This document shows positions 38,899-47,500 of a stretch of 64,000 nt of DNA, one piece after another. A model generated the notes under the pieces. The model did no database searches. It was not told the origin of the DNA and saw only the letters and a list, made by a program, of their open reading frames with translations. The DNA lies in NCBI RefSeq assembly GCF_001458195.1, contig NZ_CYPU01000017.1, positions 1 to 64,000 of the forward strand, in the 5' to 3' direction. Both the position numbers and the translations under genes were made by a program. The DNA is from Ruegeria atlantica. Lineage in GTDB: Bacteria; Pseudomonadota; Alphaproteobacteria; Rhodobacterales; Rhodobacteraceae. Each line of letters starts with the position of its first letter. The first letter of the stretch is position 1.

Positions 38899-39338
38899 TA
38901 CTCCCCCTCCAACTGCAACCGCAAATCCCGTAGCACGGGCAAGGTGTTGCGGACCCGTTCCAACCCAAGCTCTCCGACCACACGGTTGATCAGCGGGGCA
39001 ATCGACGTAATCGCCTGATCCCTTGCGCGGCGACCTGCGGGGCTGATCGCAACCATCTTGCGGCGGGCATCGTCCCAGTCGGGGCGGATATGGATGTACC
39101 CGGCCCATTCCAGCTTGGCCAACGTGTTGGTCATCGCACCACGCGTGACGTGGAACGTATCGGCCAATTGTGCCGGGCTACGCTCGTTCCCGACAAAGAC
39201 CAGGTGGTTGAGCACCGAGAAATGCGAAATCTCCATACCCTTGGGCAGCACCCGGCTAAGCCGATTACGCAACAGCTGGTCTGCGGTCAGGATTTCGCTG
39301 AACAGCGTGACCGCAAGGGCATTGTGTTCGTCAGTCAT
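38898..39338 (-). CDS. MarR-family transcriptional regulator
   Basis: The product has 146 residues with a winged-helix core: FSVLNHLVFVGNERSPAQLADTFHVTRGAMTNTLAKLEWAGYIHIRPDWDDARRKMVAISPAGRRARD. The DxRxxx wing (DDARRK) is typical of MarR. It lies 14 bp downstream of the nitrilase-family gene and in the same direction, so it may be in that operon. The ligand is unknown. Confidence 0.9.
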   Translation of the reverse strand: MTDEHNALAVTLFSEILTADQLLRNRLSRVLPKGMEISHFSVLNHLVFVGNERSPAQLADTFHVTRGAMTNTLAKLEWAGYIHIRPDWDDARRKMVAISPAGRRARDQAITSIAPLINRVVGELGLERVRNTLPVLRDLRLQLEGE

Positions 39339-39352
39339 GGTCCGGTTCTGGA

Positions 39353-40183
39353 TCAGGGTCCATCAAAGCGACGGACGTGAGTCAACGAGGGCACGCGACG
39401 GCGCGCCTCAGACACAGAACTATCATGCATATCGAAAATGTGAATGCCCGGATCGGTCCCTGCGTCGATGACGACCTCGCCCCAGGGGGCGACAACCATG
39501 CTGTGGCCATAGGTATAGCGCGTCTTGCCGCGGGTTTTAGGGTGTTCGCCAGTTTGTGCGGGGGCAAGAACCCAACAGCCGGTCTCAATCGCCCGGGCGC
39601 GCAGCAACGATTCCCAATGGGCCGCGCCTGTGACCGGCGAAAACGCGGCCGGAACCGTCAGGATACGCGCACCTGCCTGCGCCAACGCCGAATAGAGCGC
39701 CGGAAACCGGACGTCATAGCAAACGGTCATGCCAACCTTGCCAAAATCGGTGTCGGCAATCACCGCCTTGTCGCCGGGGCGGTAATTTTTGGATTCGCGG
39801 AAGGTCTCGGTTTCGGTGACCTGCACGTCGAACATGTGTATCTTGTCGTACCGCGCCACGATCTGCCCCTGCGGGTCGATCATGAAGGACCGGTTGGCAA
39901 ACCGACCGTCTGCATCATGGGTTTTGATCGCCAAAGACCCGATCAGCAGCCAGACACCCAGCGCAGCGGCCTTATCCCGCAGGCCGGCCAGCGATTGGTC
40001 ATCTTCTTCGTGCTGCAAGACTTCGCGCTGCCGCGTGGTGCTGGTGGACACGCAATTCGTCACCTCGGGCGTCAGGATTAACCGCGCGCCTTGTTCCGCA
40101 GCCTCGGCCATCATGGCGCGCGCCCTGTCCAGATTTTCGGCCGGATCATCCGACGAGGTGATTTGCAGCAGCGCGGTCTTCAT
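39353..40183 (-). CDS. Carbon-nitrogen hydrolase (Nit1-like amidase)
   Basis: The product has 276 residues. The nitrilase-superfamily triad is visible: Glu in LTPEVTNCV, Lys in ARYDKIHMFDV and Cys in TVCYDVRFP, plus FRESKNYRPGD. The pattern DKIHMFDV and the length match Nit1/Nit2-type enzymes, which hydrolyse deaminated glutathione or omega-amides. The start overlaps the grxC stop (TGATG); grouping with glutaredoxin fits a role in glutathione-metabolite repair. Confidence 0.88.
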   Translation of the reverse strand: MKTALLQITSSDDPAENLDRARAMMAEAAEQGARLILTPEVTNCVSTSTTRQREVLQHEEDDQSLAGLRDKAAALGVWLLIGSLAIKTHDADGRFANRSFMIDPQGQIVARYDKIHMFDVQVTETETFRESKNYRPGDKAVIADTDFGKVGMTVCYDVRFPALYSALAQAGARILTVPAAFSPVTGAAHWESLLRARAIETGCWVLAPAQTGEHPKTRGKTRYTYGHSMVVAPWGEVVIDAGTDPGIHIFDMHDSSVSEARRRVPSLTHVRRFDGP

Positions 40184-40440
40184 CAGGCCGCGAGCAGGCG
40201 ATCCAGCTTGCCCTGACGCTCCAACTCATACAGTTCGTCACAGCCGCCCACGTGCTGCGCACCGATAAAGATCTGTGGCACGGTTCGTTTGCCACCGGCG
40301 CGCTGGATCATCTCGGGCTTGCGCTTGGGGTGCATCAGAACGTCCACTTCCTGGAACTCGACGCCCTTCTGCTTCAGCAGCCGCTTGGCCGCGTGACAAA
40401 AACCGCACAGCGGCGAGGTGTAGATTTCTACCGGTTTCAT
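40183..40440 (-). CDS. grxC: Glutaredoxin 3
   Basis: The product has 85 residues from ATG 40440 (MKPVEIYTSPLCGFCHAAKR). The active site is CGFC (class I dithiol, slightly unlike the usual CPYC), followed by the cis-proline loop KRTVPQIFIG and the GSH site GGCDEL. It reduces disulfides or glutathione adducts. It is coupled to the downstream amidase gene by TGATG overlap and lies inside the 3' part of the comF frame. Confidence 0.93.
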   Translation of the reverse strand: MKPVEIYTSPLCGFCHAAKRLLKQKGVEFQEVDVLMHPKRKPEMIQRAGGKRTVPQIFIGAQHVGGCDELYELERQGKLDRLLAA

Positions 40441-41206
40441 ATTCCGTACCTTCGCGTTTCGCATAATCTTGGGCGAATTGGGCATCCTTGGCAACGCGCG
40501 CTAGGGTCAACACGGAAATATGATTTGCTCCGGATGCACGGCAGACACGCGCGCAAGCCGCCAGTGTCGCGCCGGAGGTCATCACATCATCCACCAGCAG
40601 GATATTGCGCCCTTGCATTTGGTCTTGTCGCTTTGGATGGGCGATGATCGCGTGTTCAAGGACTTCCGCCCTCTCGGTGGCTGTTTTGCCATCCAGAACA
40701 GGCGTCTTTCGGTGGCGAAGCAAAAGGTCCGGGCACACCTCAAGCCCTGCCTCTTTCCCAAGGTGCTGTGCCAGTAGGGCGGACTGGTTGTACCGGCGTT
40801 TCAACAACCGGGACCAGTGCAAAGGCACCGGTGCAAGCAGCATGCCTTCCCGGAACAGCTCTTGCCCGGCCCGCGCTAGCCAGCGTGCGGCGGGGCGCGC
40901 CAGTTCGGGCCTGTCACCGTGTTTCAAGGCCAGCACCAGCGACCGCGCTTTGCCATCGTACAAAAGGGCCGAACGCCCATCTTGCCAGAGGCGCGGCACA
41001 GCCAAGCAATCGTCGCACTCAATCCGGTGACCGTCTGCAACCCCCGGTAACGGCACCCCGCAGCTTTCGCAAACAACTCCACCGATAAAGGGCGTCTCGC
41101 GCCAACATGACCCACACAGCCCGAAATCCGATTCGGTCAGTTCCCCGCATCCCAGACAGCGCGGCGGATAGATCAGCGCGACAGCGGTTTGAATCCGGTG
41201 CCACAT
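40238..41206 (-). CDS. comF: ComF family protein with extended C-terminus
   Basis: The product has 322 residues from MWHRIQTAVALIYPPRCLGC. N-terminal zinc-finger cysteines (CLGCGEL, CGSCW, CESCGVPL, CDDCL) and the phosphoribosyltransferase motif ILLVDDVMTSGATLAAC are as in ComF proteins needed for DNA uptake or repair. Family members end soon after the LTLARVAKDA segment (about 240 residues); here no stop follows and the frame runs 203 nt into grxC in another frame. The extra ~80 residues (QFAQDYAKREGTEYETGRNL and on, Arg/Ala-rich) are probably not functional. Confidence 0.85.
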   Translation of the reverse strand: MWHRIQTAVALIYPPRCLGCGELTESDFGLCGSCWRETPFIGGVVCESCGVPLPGVADGHRIECDDCLAVPRLWQDGRSALLYDGKARSLVLALKHGDRPELARPAARWLARAGQELFREGMLLAPVPLHWSRLLKRRYNQSALLAQHLGKEAGLEVCPDLLLRHRKTPVLDGKTATERAEVLEHAIIAHPKRQDQMQGRNILLVDDVMTSGATLAACARVCRASGANHISVLTLARVAKDAQFAQDYAKREGTEYETGRNLHLAAVRFLSRGQAAAEAEGRRVPGSGRSDAPQAQARDDPARRWQTNRATDLYRCAARGRL

Positions 41207-41222
41207 GCGATAATTGCGCCCT

Positions 41223-42053
41223 ATGAAACTGCCTGAGTCCAATACACCCTCTTTGTTTGATCGCCAGGTCCTTACCCGGCACCGCGCCCGCGCGAAGGAT
41301 GAGGCCCTGTTCCTGCATCGTGCCGCTGTGGACGAAGTGCAGGATCGGCTCTCCATGGTTAACAAAACCTTTACGGCCCCGGCGATCGTGACGCCGTTTG
41401 CGCATATCTGGCAGGACGTGCTACCCGGGACGCGGATCGTTGCGGATGATGAGGTTCTGGCCCTGACCCCCAGCGCGCATGATTTGGTCATCCACGCCAT
41501 GGCGCTGCATTGGGCCAATGATCCCGTCGGGCAACTGATCCAATGTCGCCGTGCCCTGCGCCCCGACGGGTTGCTGTTGGTCGTGTGTCTGGGCGGAGAA
41601 ACCCTGCACGAATTGCGCGCCGCATTGGGACAGGCCGAAATCGAAGTGACCGGAGGCCTCAGCCCCCGTATCGTCCCGATGGCCGAACTGCGCGATCTTG
41701 GCGGGTTGCTGCAACGGGCGGGGTTTGCGCTGCCGGTCGCCGACACCGCGCGCCTGACGGCGGAATACCGCGACATGCAGCACCTGATGCATGATCTGCG
41801 CGCCATGGGTGAGACCAACAGCCTGTCCGGGCGCATGAAACAACCCACCAAGCGACAGGTCTTTACCCGCGCGCAGCAGGTTTATGCCGACAACTTCTCA
41901 ACACCCGCGGGGCGGTTGGCCGCCACCTATGAATTGATATGCCTGACAGGCTGGTCGCCTGATGACAGCCAGCAAAAACCGTTACGCCCCGGATCGGCCA
42001 AAGCGCGGCTTGCGGATGCGCTGGGTACAAAAGAAGGTAAACTGTCCAATTGA
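41223..42053 (+). CDS. NDUFAF5/BioC-like methyltransferase-family protein
   Basis: The product has 276 residues from ATG 41223. Its overall sequence (LFDRQVLTRHRARAKDEALFL at the start, LVIHAMALHWANDPVGQLIQCRRALRPDGLLLVVCLGGETLHELR in the middle, PMAELRDLGGLLQRAGFALPVAD later) is the alphaproteobacterial relative of mitochondrial NDUFAF5. The glycine-rich SAM motif I is not seen where expected; instead the stretch reads FTAPAIVTPFAHIWQDVLPG. It may be a methyltransferase or hydroxylase-type assembly factor or a degenerate member. It is divergent from comF. Confidence 0.75.
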   Translation: MKLPESNTPSLFDRQVLTRHRARAKDEALFLHRAAVDEVQDRLSMVNKTFTAPAIVTPFAHIWQDVLPGTRIVADDEVLALTPSAHDLVIHAMALHWANDPVGQLIQCRRALRPDGLLLVVCLGGETLHELRAALGQAEIEVTGGLSPRIVPMAELRDLGGLLQRAGFALPVADTARLTAEYRDMQHLMHDLRAMGETNSLSGRMKQPTKRQVFTRAQQVYADNFSTPAGRLAATYELICLTGWSPDDSQQKPLRPGSAKARLADALGTKEGKLSN

Positions 42054-42110
42054 CGACCGGGCTTTTCCGGTTATCTCAGGCTAGTATAGAGAAATCTCAG
42101 GAAGCATCAG

Positions 42111-43160
42111 ATGTTTGACGCCACTCGCCCCGATCATGCCCCCGCAGACCACCCCAAGGTCAAAATGGGCCGCGTCGGCATTCTGCTGGCCAATCTCGGT
42201 ACGCCGGATGACTACAGCTATTGGCCGATGCGCCGGTACCTGAACGAGTTTTTGTCGGATCAGCGCGTAATCGACTATCCCAAATGGAAATGGCAGCCGA
42301 TTCTGCAAGGCATCATCCTGTCCAAGCGCCCGTTCAGTTCGGGCGAGGCCTACAAGTCGATCTGGAATCACGACAAGGGCGAAAGCCCGCTTATGACGAT
42401 CACCAAGGATCAGACAGCCAAGCTGCGCGACGCAATGCGGGAACGATATGGCGATCAGGTGATGGTCGATTTCTGTATGCGCTACGGCAACCCTTCTACC
42501 AAATCCAAAGTGCGTGAGATGGTTGCCGCGGGCTGCGACCGCATCCTGTTCTTCCCGCTTTACCCGCAATACGCTGGCGCGACGACGGCAACAGCCAATG
42601 ATCAGTTCTTCCGCGCGTTGATGGACGAAGCCTGGCAACCCGCCTCACGTACCGTTCCCGCCTATTTCGGCGAGCCTACTTATATCGACGCTTTGGCCGG
42701 GTCAGTGGAAAAAGCCTATGCGGCGCTGGAGACCAAACCGGATGTCCTGGTCTGTTCCTATCACGGCATGCCAGAGCGCTATTTGCAGCAGGGCGACCCC
42801 TATCATTGCCAATGCGCGAAAACGAGCCGATTGCTGAAGGAACGGCTGGGCTGGTCGGACGATCAGCTGGTCTCAACCTTCCAATCGCGATTCGGTCCCG
42901 AGGAATGGCTGAAACCCTATACCGTGGATCACGTGGCTGATTTGGCGCGGCAGGGAAAGAAGAACATCGCCGTTATAGCGCCCGCGTTTTCCGCCGATTG
43001 CATCGAGACGCTGGAAGAGATCAACGAAGAGATCAAGGAAAGCTTTGAAGAGGCCGGCGGTCAGACCTTTACCTATATCCCCTGCCTCAATGACGATGAC
43101 TCGCACATTGGCGCACTGGGCAAGGTAATCGAAGACAATCTTAAGGGCTGGCTCGACTGA
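42111..43160 (+). CDS. hemH: Ferrochelatase
   Basis: The product has 349 residues. Motifs: VGILLANLGTPDDYSYWPMRRYLNEFLSD, RYGNPSTKSKVREM, FFPLYPQYAGATTATANDQ, the catalytic His in VCSYHGMPERY, DPYHCQCAKTSR, and EWLKPYTVD with the acidic FSADCIETLEEINEEIKE. It inserts Fe(II) into protoporphyrin IX as the last step of heme synthesis. It ends at a strong bidirectional terminator. Confidence 0.97.
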   Translation: MFDATRPDHAPADHPKVKMGRVGILLANLGTPDDYSYWPMRRYLNEFLSDQRVIDYPKWKWQPILQGIILSKRPFSSGEAYKSIWNHDKGESPLMTITKDQTAKLRDAMRERYGDQVMVDFCMRYGNPSTKSKVREMVAAGCDRILFFPLYPQYAGATTATANDQFFRALMDEAWQPASRTVPAYFGEPTYIDALAGSVEKAYAALETKPDVLVCSYHGMPERYLQQGDPYHCQCAKTSRLLKERLGWSDDQLVSTFQSRFGPEEWLKPYTVDHVADLARQGKKNIAVIAPAFSADCIETLEEINEEIKESFEEAGGQTFTYIPCLNDDDSHIGALGKVIEDNLKGWLD

Positions 43161-43183
43161 CCGTTTCCCATCATCAAGAAATG

Positions 43184-43215
43184 AAAAAAGGCGGTGGATC
43201 GCTCCACCGCCTTTT
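43184..43215. terminator. Bidirectional terminator between hemH and small membrane protein
   Basis: GGCGGTGGA pairs with TCCACCGCC around a 4-nt loop, with A6 before and TTTT after, so it can end both convergent transcripts. Confidence 0.9.
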
Positions 43216-43236
43216 CTCTAGATTTAGCTCGTCAAA

Positions 43237-43419
43237 TTAGCTTGCTGCAACAGCTGCGGCAACTACGACCAGCAGGATCAGCGGCAGGATGATACCCTGC
43301 GACGAACCCTGAGTTTCCTCTACAACAACCGGTGCTTCAACAACCGGCTCTTCCAGGTTACCGGCATAAGCGGTCGAAGCAGCAGCAGTCAATGCAGCGG
43401 CGAGAACGAGTTTTTTCAT
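43237..43419 (-). CDS. Small secreted/membrane protein (60 residues)
   Basis: From ATG 43419 with GGAGG upstream. It has a signal peptide (MKKLVLAAALTAAASTAYAG), an acidic Val/Pro/Glu linker (NLEEPVVEAPVVVEETQGSS) and a C-terminal hydrophobic helix (GIILPLILLVVVAAAVAAS). I recognise this architecture as common behind hemH in Roseobacters; function unknown, apparently an inner-membrane single-span protein. Confidence 0.8.
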   Translation of the reverse strand: MKKLVLAAALTAAASTAYAGNLEEPVVEAPVVVEETQGSSQGIILPLILLVVVAAAVAAS

Positions 43420-43559
43420 ATTAACCTCCAGAGTTTGCACGGCTCCATCAATCGGATCCGCACACCTAAGACTTACCTCGTGGTTTTTTTCTAATCAGCT
43501 ATATGGCTGGAATGCAATTGCAACTTGAGCCACAAGCGGGTTCGTACGCGAAAATGTCG

Positions 43560-44159
43560 TCAAATAAGCAACACTTGCGTGCCGACCTTCGCCATCGAGA
43601 ACAGCTCAGCGATATCTTCGTTGAACAGGCCGATGCATCCGTTCGACGACCGACGACCAATTTTGCGCGTGTCATGCGTTCCGTGAATCCGGTAGTATTT
43701 CCAACTCAGGTACAAAGCATGTGTTCCCAATGGGTTATCAGGGCCCGGCGGAATGTGATCCGGCCATTCGGGATTTCGTTTCTTCATAGAAGGTGTCGGT
43801 GACCAACTGGGGCCCTCAACTTTGCGGATGACGCTGGTGCGGCCCCGGCGGGTCAATTCTTCGGTCAGCGGAACGGATGAGGGGTAGAGTTTGTATACAG
43901 ATTGATCATCTGACCAATAATGCAGCGCTCGGGACACCGTATCGACCAGAATGGCCCCATTTCTCGTATTCGAGAAATAAGGCTGCCAATCCAGGGCGCG
44001 GAACCCCGAGACATTGCGACGCACGTCTGGCTCGGCCTCGGGGGCTGGGCGCAGTGGGTCACCAGGAACGTACTGGGCAATCGCCGGCGTTGCCAACAAG
44101 GCCGAAGCACCGGCCAGAAATGCTCGGCGGCTAGATGAATGAATGGGTTTCTTGACCAT
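43560..44159 (-). CDS. L,D-transpeptidase (YkuD domain)
   Basis: The product has 199 residues with a Tat-type signal (SSSRRAFLAGASALLATPAIA). The YkuD catalytic motif HGTHDTRKIGRRSSNGCIGLFNED near the C-terminus gives the H and C of the active site. Upstream are WSPTPSMKKRNPEWPDHIPPGPDNPLGTHALYLSW, typical of ErfK/YbiS-type proteins. It forms 3-3 crosslinks or attaches proteins to peptidoglycan in the periplasm. Confidence 0.93.
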   Translation of the reverse strand: MVKKPIHSSSRRAFLAGASALLATPAIAQYVPGDPLRPAPEAEPDVRRNVSGFRALDWQPYFSNTRNGAILVDTVSRALHYWSDDQSVYKLYPSSVPLTEELTRRGRTSVIRKVEGPSWSPTPSMKKRNPEWPDHIPPGPDNPLGTHALYLSWKYYRIHGTHDTRKIGRRSSNGCIGLFNEDIAELFSMAKVGTQVLLI

Positions 44160-44328
44160 AGTGACCGGTCCTTTGCGAAAGTTGTCCTGAAATTTTCACC
44201 TATTTTATTGCCAGAATGCGTCAATCGCAAATCAAACCGGCAGAAACATGCAAGAATCAGCCATTGCAGGTTTGCCGAAGGCTGCATGGCGCGCTATGCC
44301 GTATGTCGACACAATAATCAGGTCGATC

Positions 44329-44844
44329 ATGACGCGTATTATCACATTACTGTTTCTTTGCTTTGTTGCGCTGGCTGCATGTACCCCAAGCAGCACCCCA
44401 ACTTACGGATCGGATGGCCGTCCACTGCCGTCGGTCTACAAAATCCGCGGCAACCCCGAAAAGCTCCAGTTCCGTATGCTGGATTCGGTAAACGCCCTGC
44501 GCCAAGCTCAGGGTTTGCAGGCGGTGCAGCTGAACTCGCAGCTGAATGCCGCGGCCGCGACCCACTCTAAGGACATGGCGCGTCAGAACCGCCCATGGCA
44601 CTTCGGTTCGGACGGATCGTCGCCCATAGATCGCGCGCAACGCGTCGGTTACTACGGAACCTTCCTGGGTGAGGCGATCTCGGAAACCTATGAGACCGAA
44701 ACCGAAACCTTGGCCGCCTGGATGCAGGAACCTGGCCCCCGAGCCGTGATCATGGACCCGAAAGCCTCACAAATGGGCTTTTCCTGGCATCAGGAAAGTG
44801 GCGGGAAAATCTGGTGGACGCTGGAAATGGGAGCAGGTGGGTAA
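44329..44844 (+). CDS. CAP/SCP-domain lipoprotein
   Basis: The product has 171 residues from ATG 44329; the start is fixed by the lipoprotein signal (TLLFLCFVALAAC, lipobox LAAC). The CAP fold follows: MLDSVNALRQAQGLQAVQLNSQLNAAAATHSKDMARQNRPWHFG, and GEAISETYETETETLAAWMQEPGPRAVIMDP with MGFSWHQ. Bacterial CAP proteins of this kind are secreted and of unclear enzymatic role. It is divergent from the L,D-transpeptidase gene and followed by a terminator. Confidence 0.88.
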   Translation: MTRIITLLFLCFVALAACTPSSTPTYGSDGRPLPSVYKIRGNPEKLQFRMLDSVNALRQAQGLQAVQLNSQLNAAAATHSKDMARQNRPWHFGSDGSSPIDRAQRVGYYGTFLGEAISETYETETETLAAWMQEPGPRAVIMDPKASQMGFSWHQESGGKIWWTLEMGAGG

Positions 44845-44865
44845 CCAAAAGCCGCCTCGAAGGTA

Positions 44866-44894
44866 AAAGCCCCCGGCTTTCGGGGGCTTTTTTA
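44866..44894. terminator. Terminator between CAP-lipoprotein gene and ptsN
   Basis: AAAGCCCCCG pairs with CGGGGGCTTT around GCTTT and is followed by TTT. It serves the plus-strand gene and probably also the convergent ptsN. Confidence 0.92.
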
Positions 44895-44905
44895 TTTCAG
44901 CTAGG

Positions 44906-45376
44906 TCAGGCGGCCTGCATGGACTGCGCTTCGGTCAGAATTGCGTAGAGCTTGACCGGATCAGGGTTGGCCCGCAGCTTTGTACAAACAGACGTGTCGC
45001 GCAGTGTACGCGACACCAGCGCAAGCGCCTTAAGGTGATCGACACCCGCCTCTTCCGGCGCAAACAGTGCAAACGCGATGTCCACCGGCTGCCGGTCGAC
45101 CGATCCAAAATCAATCGGTTTTTCGAGCATTACAAACACACCCGAGACACTGTCCAGATCTGTCAGCCGAGCGTGCGGCAAGGCGACACCATGCCCAACC
45201 CCGGTCGGCCCCAGACTTTCGCGCTCCAGCAGGCAATCGACGACAGTCTGCGCATCCAGGTGCAAAGTCCCGGCGGCAACATCACCAATTTCCTGAAACA
45301 ACCGCTTCTTACTAGAAGCGGCGGACAACACACGTACTGCTTCGGGCTTTAATATGCTCGAAAGCTCCATCATCAC
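44906..45376 (-). CDS. ptsN: Nitrogen PTS phosphocarrier IIA-Ntr
   Basis: The product has 156 residues. The phosphorylated histidine is in GVGHGVALPHARL, with RESLGPTG before it and MLEKPIDFGSVDRQPVDIAFALFAPE after it. EIIA-Ntr is the end point of the PTS-Ntr regulatory chain and affects nitrogen, potassium and stringent responses. It sits next to hpf as in many proteobacteria, with a 54-bp gap. GGAG precedes the start. Confidence 0.95.
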   Translation of the reverse strand: MMMELSSILKPEAVRVLSAASSKKRLFQEIGDVAAGTLHLDAQTVVDCLLERESLGPTGVGHGVALPHARLTDLDSVSGVFVMLEKPIDFGSVDRQPVDIAFALFAPEEAGVDHLKALALVSRTLRDTSVCTKLRANPDPVKLYAILTEAQSMQAA

Positions 45377-45430
45377 GCTCCACGGCGGGGCCCCTGCAAT
45401 TGCAGGGGCGTGCCTTGCTAGTCTTGCCTG

Positions 45431-45994
45431 TTACGGATCAATCCAGCCGATGTTACCGTCCTCGCGACGGTACACGACATTCAATCCGTCCTTGTTTTCG
45501 TTTCGGAACACAAGCACCGGCGCACCGGCAAGTTCCATCTGCATGACCGCCTCTCCAACACTCAGCGATGGGATCTTGGTTTCCATCTCAGCCACGATCA
45601 TGGGCTGCAGAGTATCGGGCTCGTCAGCCGTCTCCGATTCGTCAGAGGCGAGGATATAAGACGACGCTCCGAAGAGTTCAACAGGCTCTGACCGATCCTT
45701 GTGGTGGTCTTTCAGTCGGCGCTTATAACGGCGCAGTTGCGTTTCCATCTTGTCGCAGCATCCCTCAAACGCCGCGTAAATCTCGGTTGCGTGTGCCTTG
45801 GCCTGAGCGGTCAGACCAGTGGAAAGATGCACTGTGGTTTCGCATACATATTCATGCGCTGAACGGGAAAAGACGACGTTGGCATCTGTCGGACGTTGGG
45901 CATATTTGCCTACGACCTCGCCCAGTTCGGTCTGCACATGAGTCTGCAGGGCCCCACCGATGTCGATCTGTTTTCCGCTGATTTGGTAACGCAT
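45431..45994 (-). CDS. hpf: Ribosome hibernation-promoting factor, long form
   Basis: The product has 187 residues from ATG 45994 with AAGGAGA upstream (the open frame runs 58 codons further). The S30AE domain (MRYQISGKQIDIGGALQTHVQTELGEVVGKY...AHEYVCETTVHL) is followed by the long-form C-terminal dimerisation domain (PMIVAEMETKIPSLSVGEAVMQMELAGAPVLVFRNENKDGLNVVYRREDGNIGWIDP). It dimerises 70S ribosomes into inactive 100S in slow growth. Confidence 0.95.
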   Translation of the reverse strand: MRYQISGKQIDIGGALQTHVQTELGEVVGKYAQRPTDANVVFSRSAHEYVCETTVHLSTGLTAQAKAHATEIYAAFEGCCDKMETQLRRYKRRLKDHHKDRSEPVELFGASSYILASDESETADEPDTLQPMIVAEMETKIPSLSVGEAVMQMELAGAPVLVFRNENKDGLNVVYRREDGNIGWIDP

Positions 45995-46247
45995 GTAATC
46001 TCCTTCACAATTCACACCCATTTCTGACGTCACGTAATGCGACGCGCTTGTTTTTATCGGGTGGGGGACATCGGCAAATCCTGCGGTAACCGCACCGGCC
46101 CCCCTTCGAGGAAGGGGCGTCGTGATCCAGTCGGGAACCGAAGAAATGCCATAGTCCAATTGAGGCAAGAGACGGCGGGAGAGTCAATCAAAACAGGCGT
46201 GTATATACGAGATTTCCGCTATGCGCCCGGCGAAAATCTGTGCAAGC

Positions 46248-47006
46248 TCATGAAATACGGAAGTTTTCGCCCAAGTAAACCCGGCGCACGTTTTCATTTT
46301 CGACCACTTCATCGGGTGTGCCGGACATCAGGACCTGACCGTCATGCAGGATGTAGGCACGATCCACGATCTCTAGAGTTTCGCGCACGTTGTGATCGGT
46401 GATCAACACGCCGATTCCACGCTTTTTCAGGTCCGCAACCAGGTGGCGGATATCCCCGACGCTGATCGGGTCGACCCCCGCAAAGGGTTCATCCAACAAC
46501 AGATATTTCGGATCTGCTGCCAAACAACGCGCGATCTCGACCCGGCGGCGTTCACCGCCCGACAGGGCCAGCGCGGGTGCGCGGCGCAGGTGTTCGATCG
46601 AGAAGTCGGACAACAGCTCTTCCAGCCGCTCTTTTCGGCGGTGGGCGTGGTTGACGGTGATATCCAGAACGGCGGCGATGTTGTCCTCGACACTCATGCC
46701 ACGGAAAATCGACATCTCTTGCGGCAGATATCCGATCCCAAGACGTGCGCGGCGATACATAGGCAGCGTTGTGACAACCTGACCGTCAATCGTAACAGTG
46801 CCCGCCTCAGGAAACACAAGGCCTGCGACCGAATAGAATGTGGTGGTCTTGCCTGACCCGTTCGGGCCCAAAAGTGCAACCACCTCGGATCGGCCCAAGG
46901 TCATGGAAACGTCGCGGATCACTGTCTTTTTTCGGTAAGACTTGCGAAGCTTTTCGATTTTCAGGCCAGAGGTGCCTTCGGCTACCGTCAGGTTTGGCTG
47001 AGCCAT
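46248..47006 (-). CDS. lptB: LPS export ABC ATPase LptB
   Basis: The product has 252 residues: Walker A GPNGSGKTTTF, Q-loop GYLPQEMSIFRGMSVEDN, signature LSGGERRRVEIAR, Walker B YLLLDEPFAGVDPISV and the switch histidine ITDHNVRETL. It powers LPS transport with LptF/G (not in this window) and LptC/A. It is the third gene of lptC-lptA-lptB; its ATG overlaps the lptA stop. Confidence 0.97.
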   Translation of the reverse strand: MAQPNLTVAEGTSGLKIEKLRKSYRKKTVIRDVSMTLGRSEVVALLGPNGSGKTTTFYSVAGLVFPEAGTVTIDGQVVTTLPMYRRARLGIGYLPQEMSIFRGMSVEDNIAAVLDITVNHAHRRKERLEELLSDFSIEHLRRAPALALSGGERRRVEIARCLAADPKYLLLDEPFAGVDPISVGDIRHLVADLKKRGIGVLITDHNVRETLEIVDRAYILHDGQVLMSGTPDEVVENENVRRVYLGENFRIS

Positions 47007-47497
47007 CAGTTGGCCCCCTGCTGCAGGATGGTCTTCACGTTGCCGGTCATCGTCGCTTTGCCAGTGGTCAGGTTGGCGTTCATCTGGTCGCCGCTGATCG
47101 TGCTTGGCCCCTGCAACAGCAGAACGTTGCCCTTCATGACGATCTCACCTGAATCGATGGTGTATTCCGCCCAGTCGCCTTCGGCCGCATCCGGAGGGCT
47201 GACCAGAATCACATCCTCGGTCGCTTCCATCCGTTCGATGCCTGAACGGTCTTCGTTATAAATAACTAGCACGCGTTCCGCCGTCAGACGCATTTCGCCC
47301 TGAATGACGATCACGTTGCCCAGAAACTCGGCCGAGCCGTCTTCCTGATTTACGTTCAGCTTTTCCGAGGTCACCTCGACCGGCAGGCTTGGGTCGGCAT
47401 TAGCCGAACCGAAAGCAACCTGAGTTTCCTGCGCTGTCGCAGAGATCGCACCAGTTACCAGAGCAGCGCTTACAAGGGCTAATCGAAAATAGAACAC
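47006..47497 (-). CDS. lptA: LPS transport periplasmic protein LptA
   Basis: The product has 163 residues with a signal peptide (FYFRLALVSAALVTGAISATAQ) and an OstA-like beta-jellyroll: VTSEKLNVNQEDGSAEFLGNVIVIQGEMRLTAERVLVIY and GNVLLLQGPSTISGDQMNANLTTGKATMTGNVKT. It bridges the periplasm carrying LPS. It starts 3 bp after lptC. Confidence 0.93.
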   Translation of the reverse strand: MFYFRLALVSAALVTGAISATAQETQVAFGSANADPSLPVEVTSEKLNVNQEDGSAEFLGNVIVIQGEMRLTAERVLVIYNEDRSGIERMEATEDVILVSPPDAAEGDWAEYTIDSGEIVMKGNVLLLQGPSTISGDQMNANLTTGKATMTGNVKTILQQGAN

Positions 47498-47500
47498 AGG

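Noticed and set aside
38899..39108. Longer version of the putative toxin-tail frame
   Set aside because: This part is the out-of-frame reading of marR; only the segment after the marR stop could be a remnant.
40441..40494. Longer N-terminus of glutaredoxin (18 extra residues)
   Set aside because: The upstream codons overlap comF and lack a ribosome site; MKPVEIYTSPLCGFC is the normal family start.
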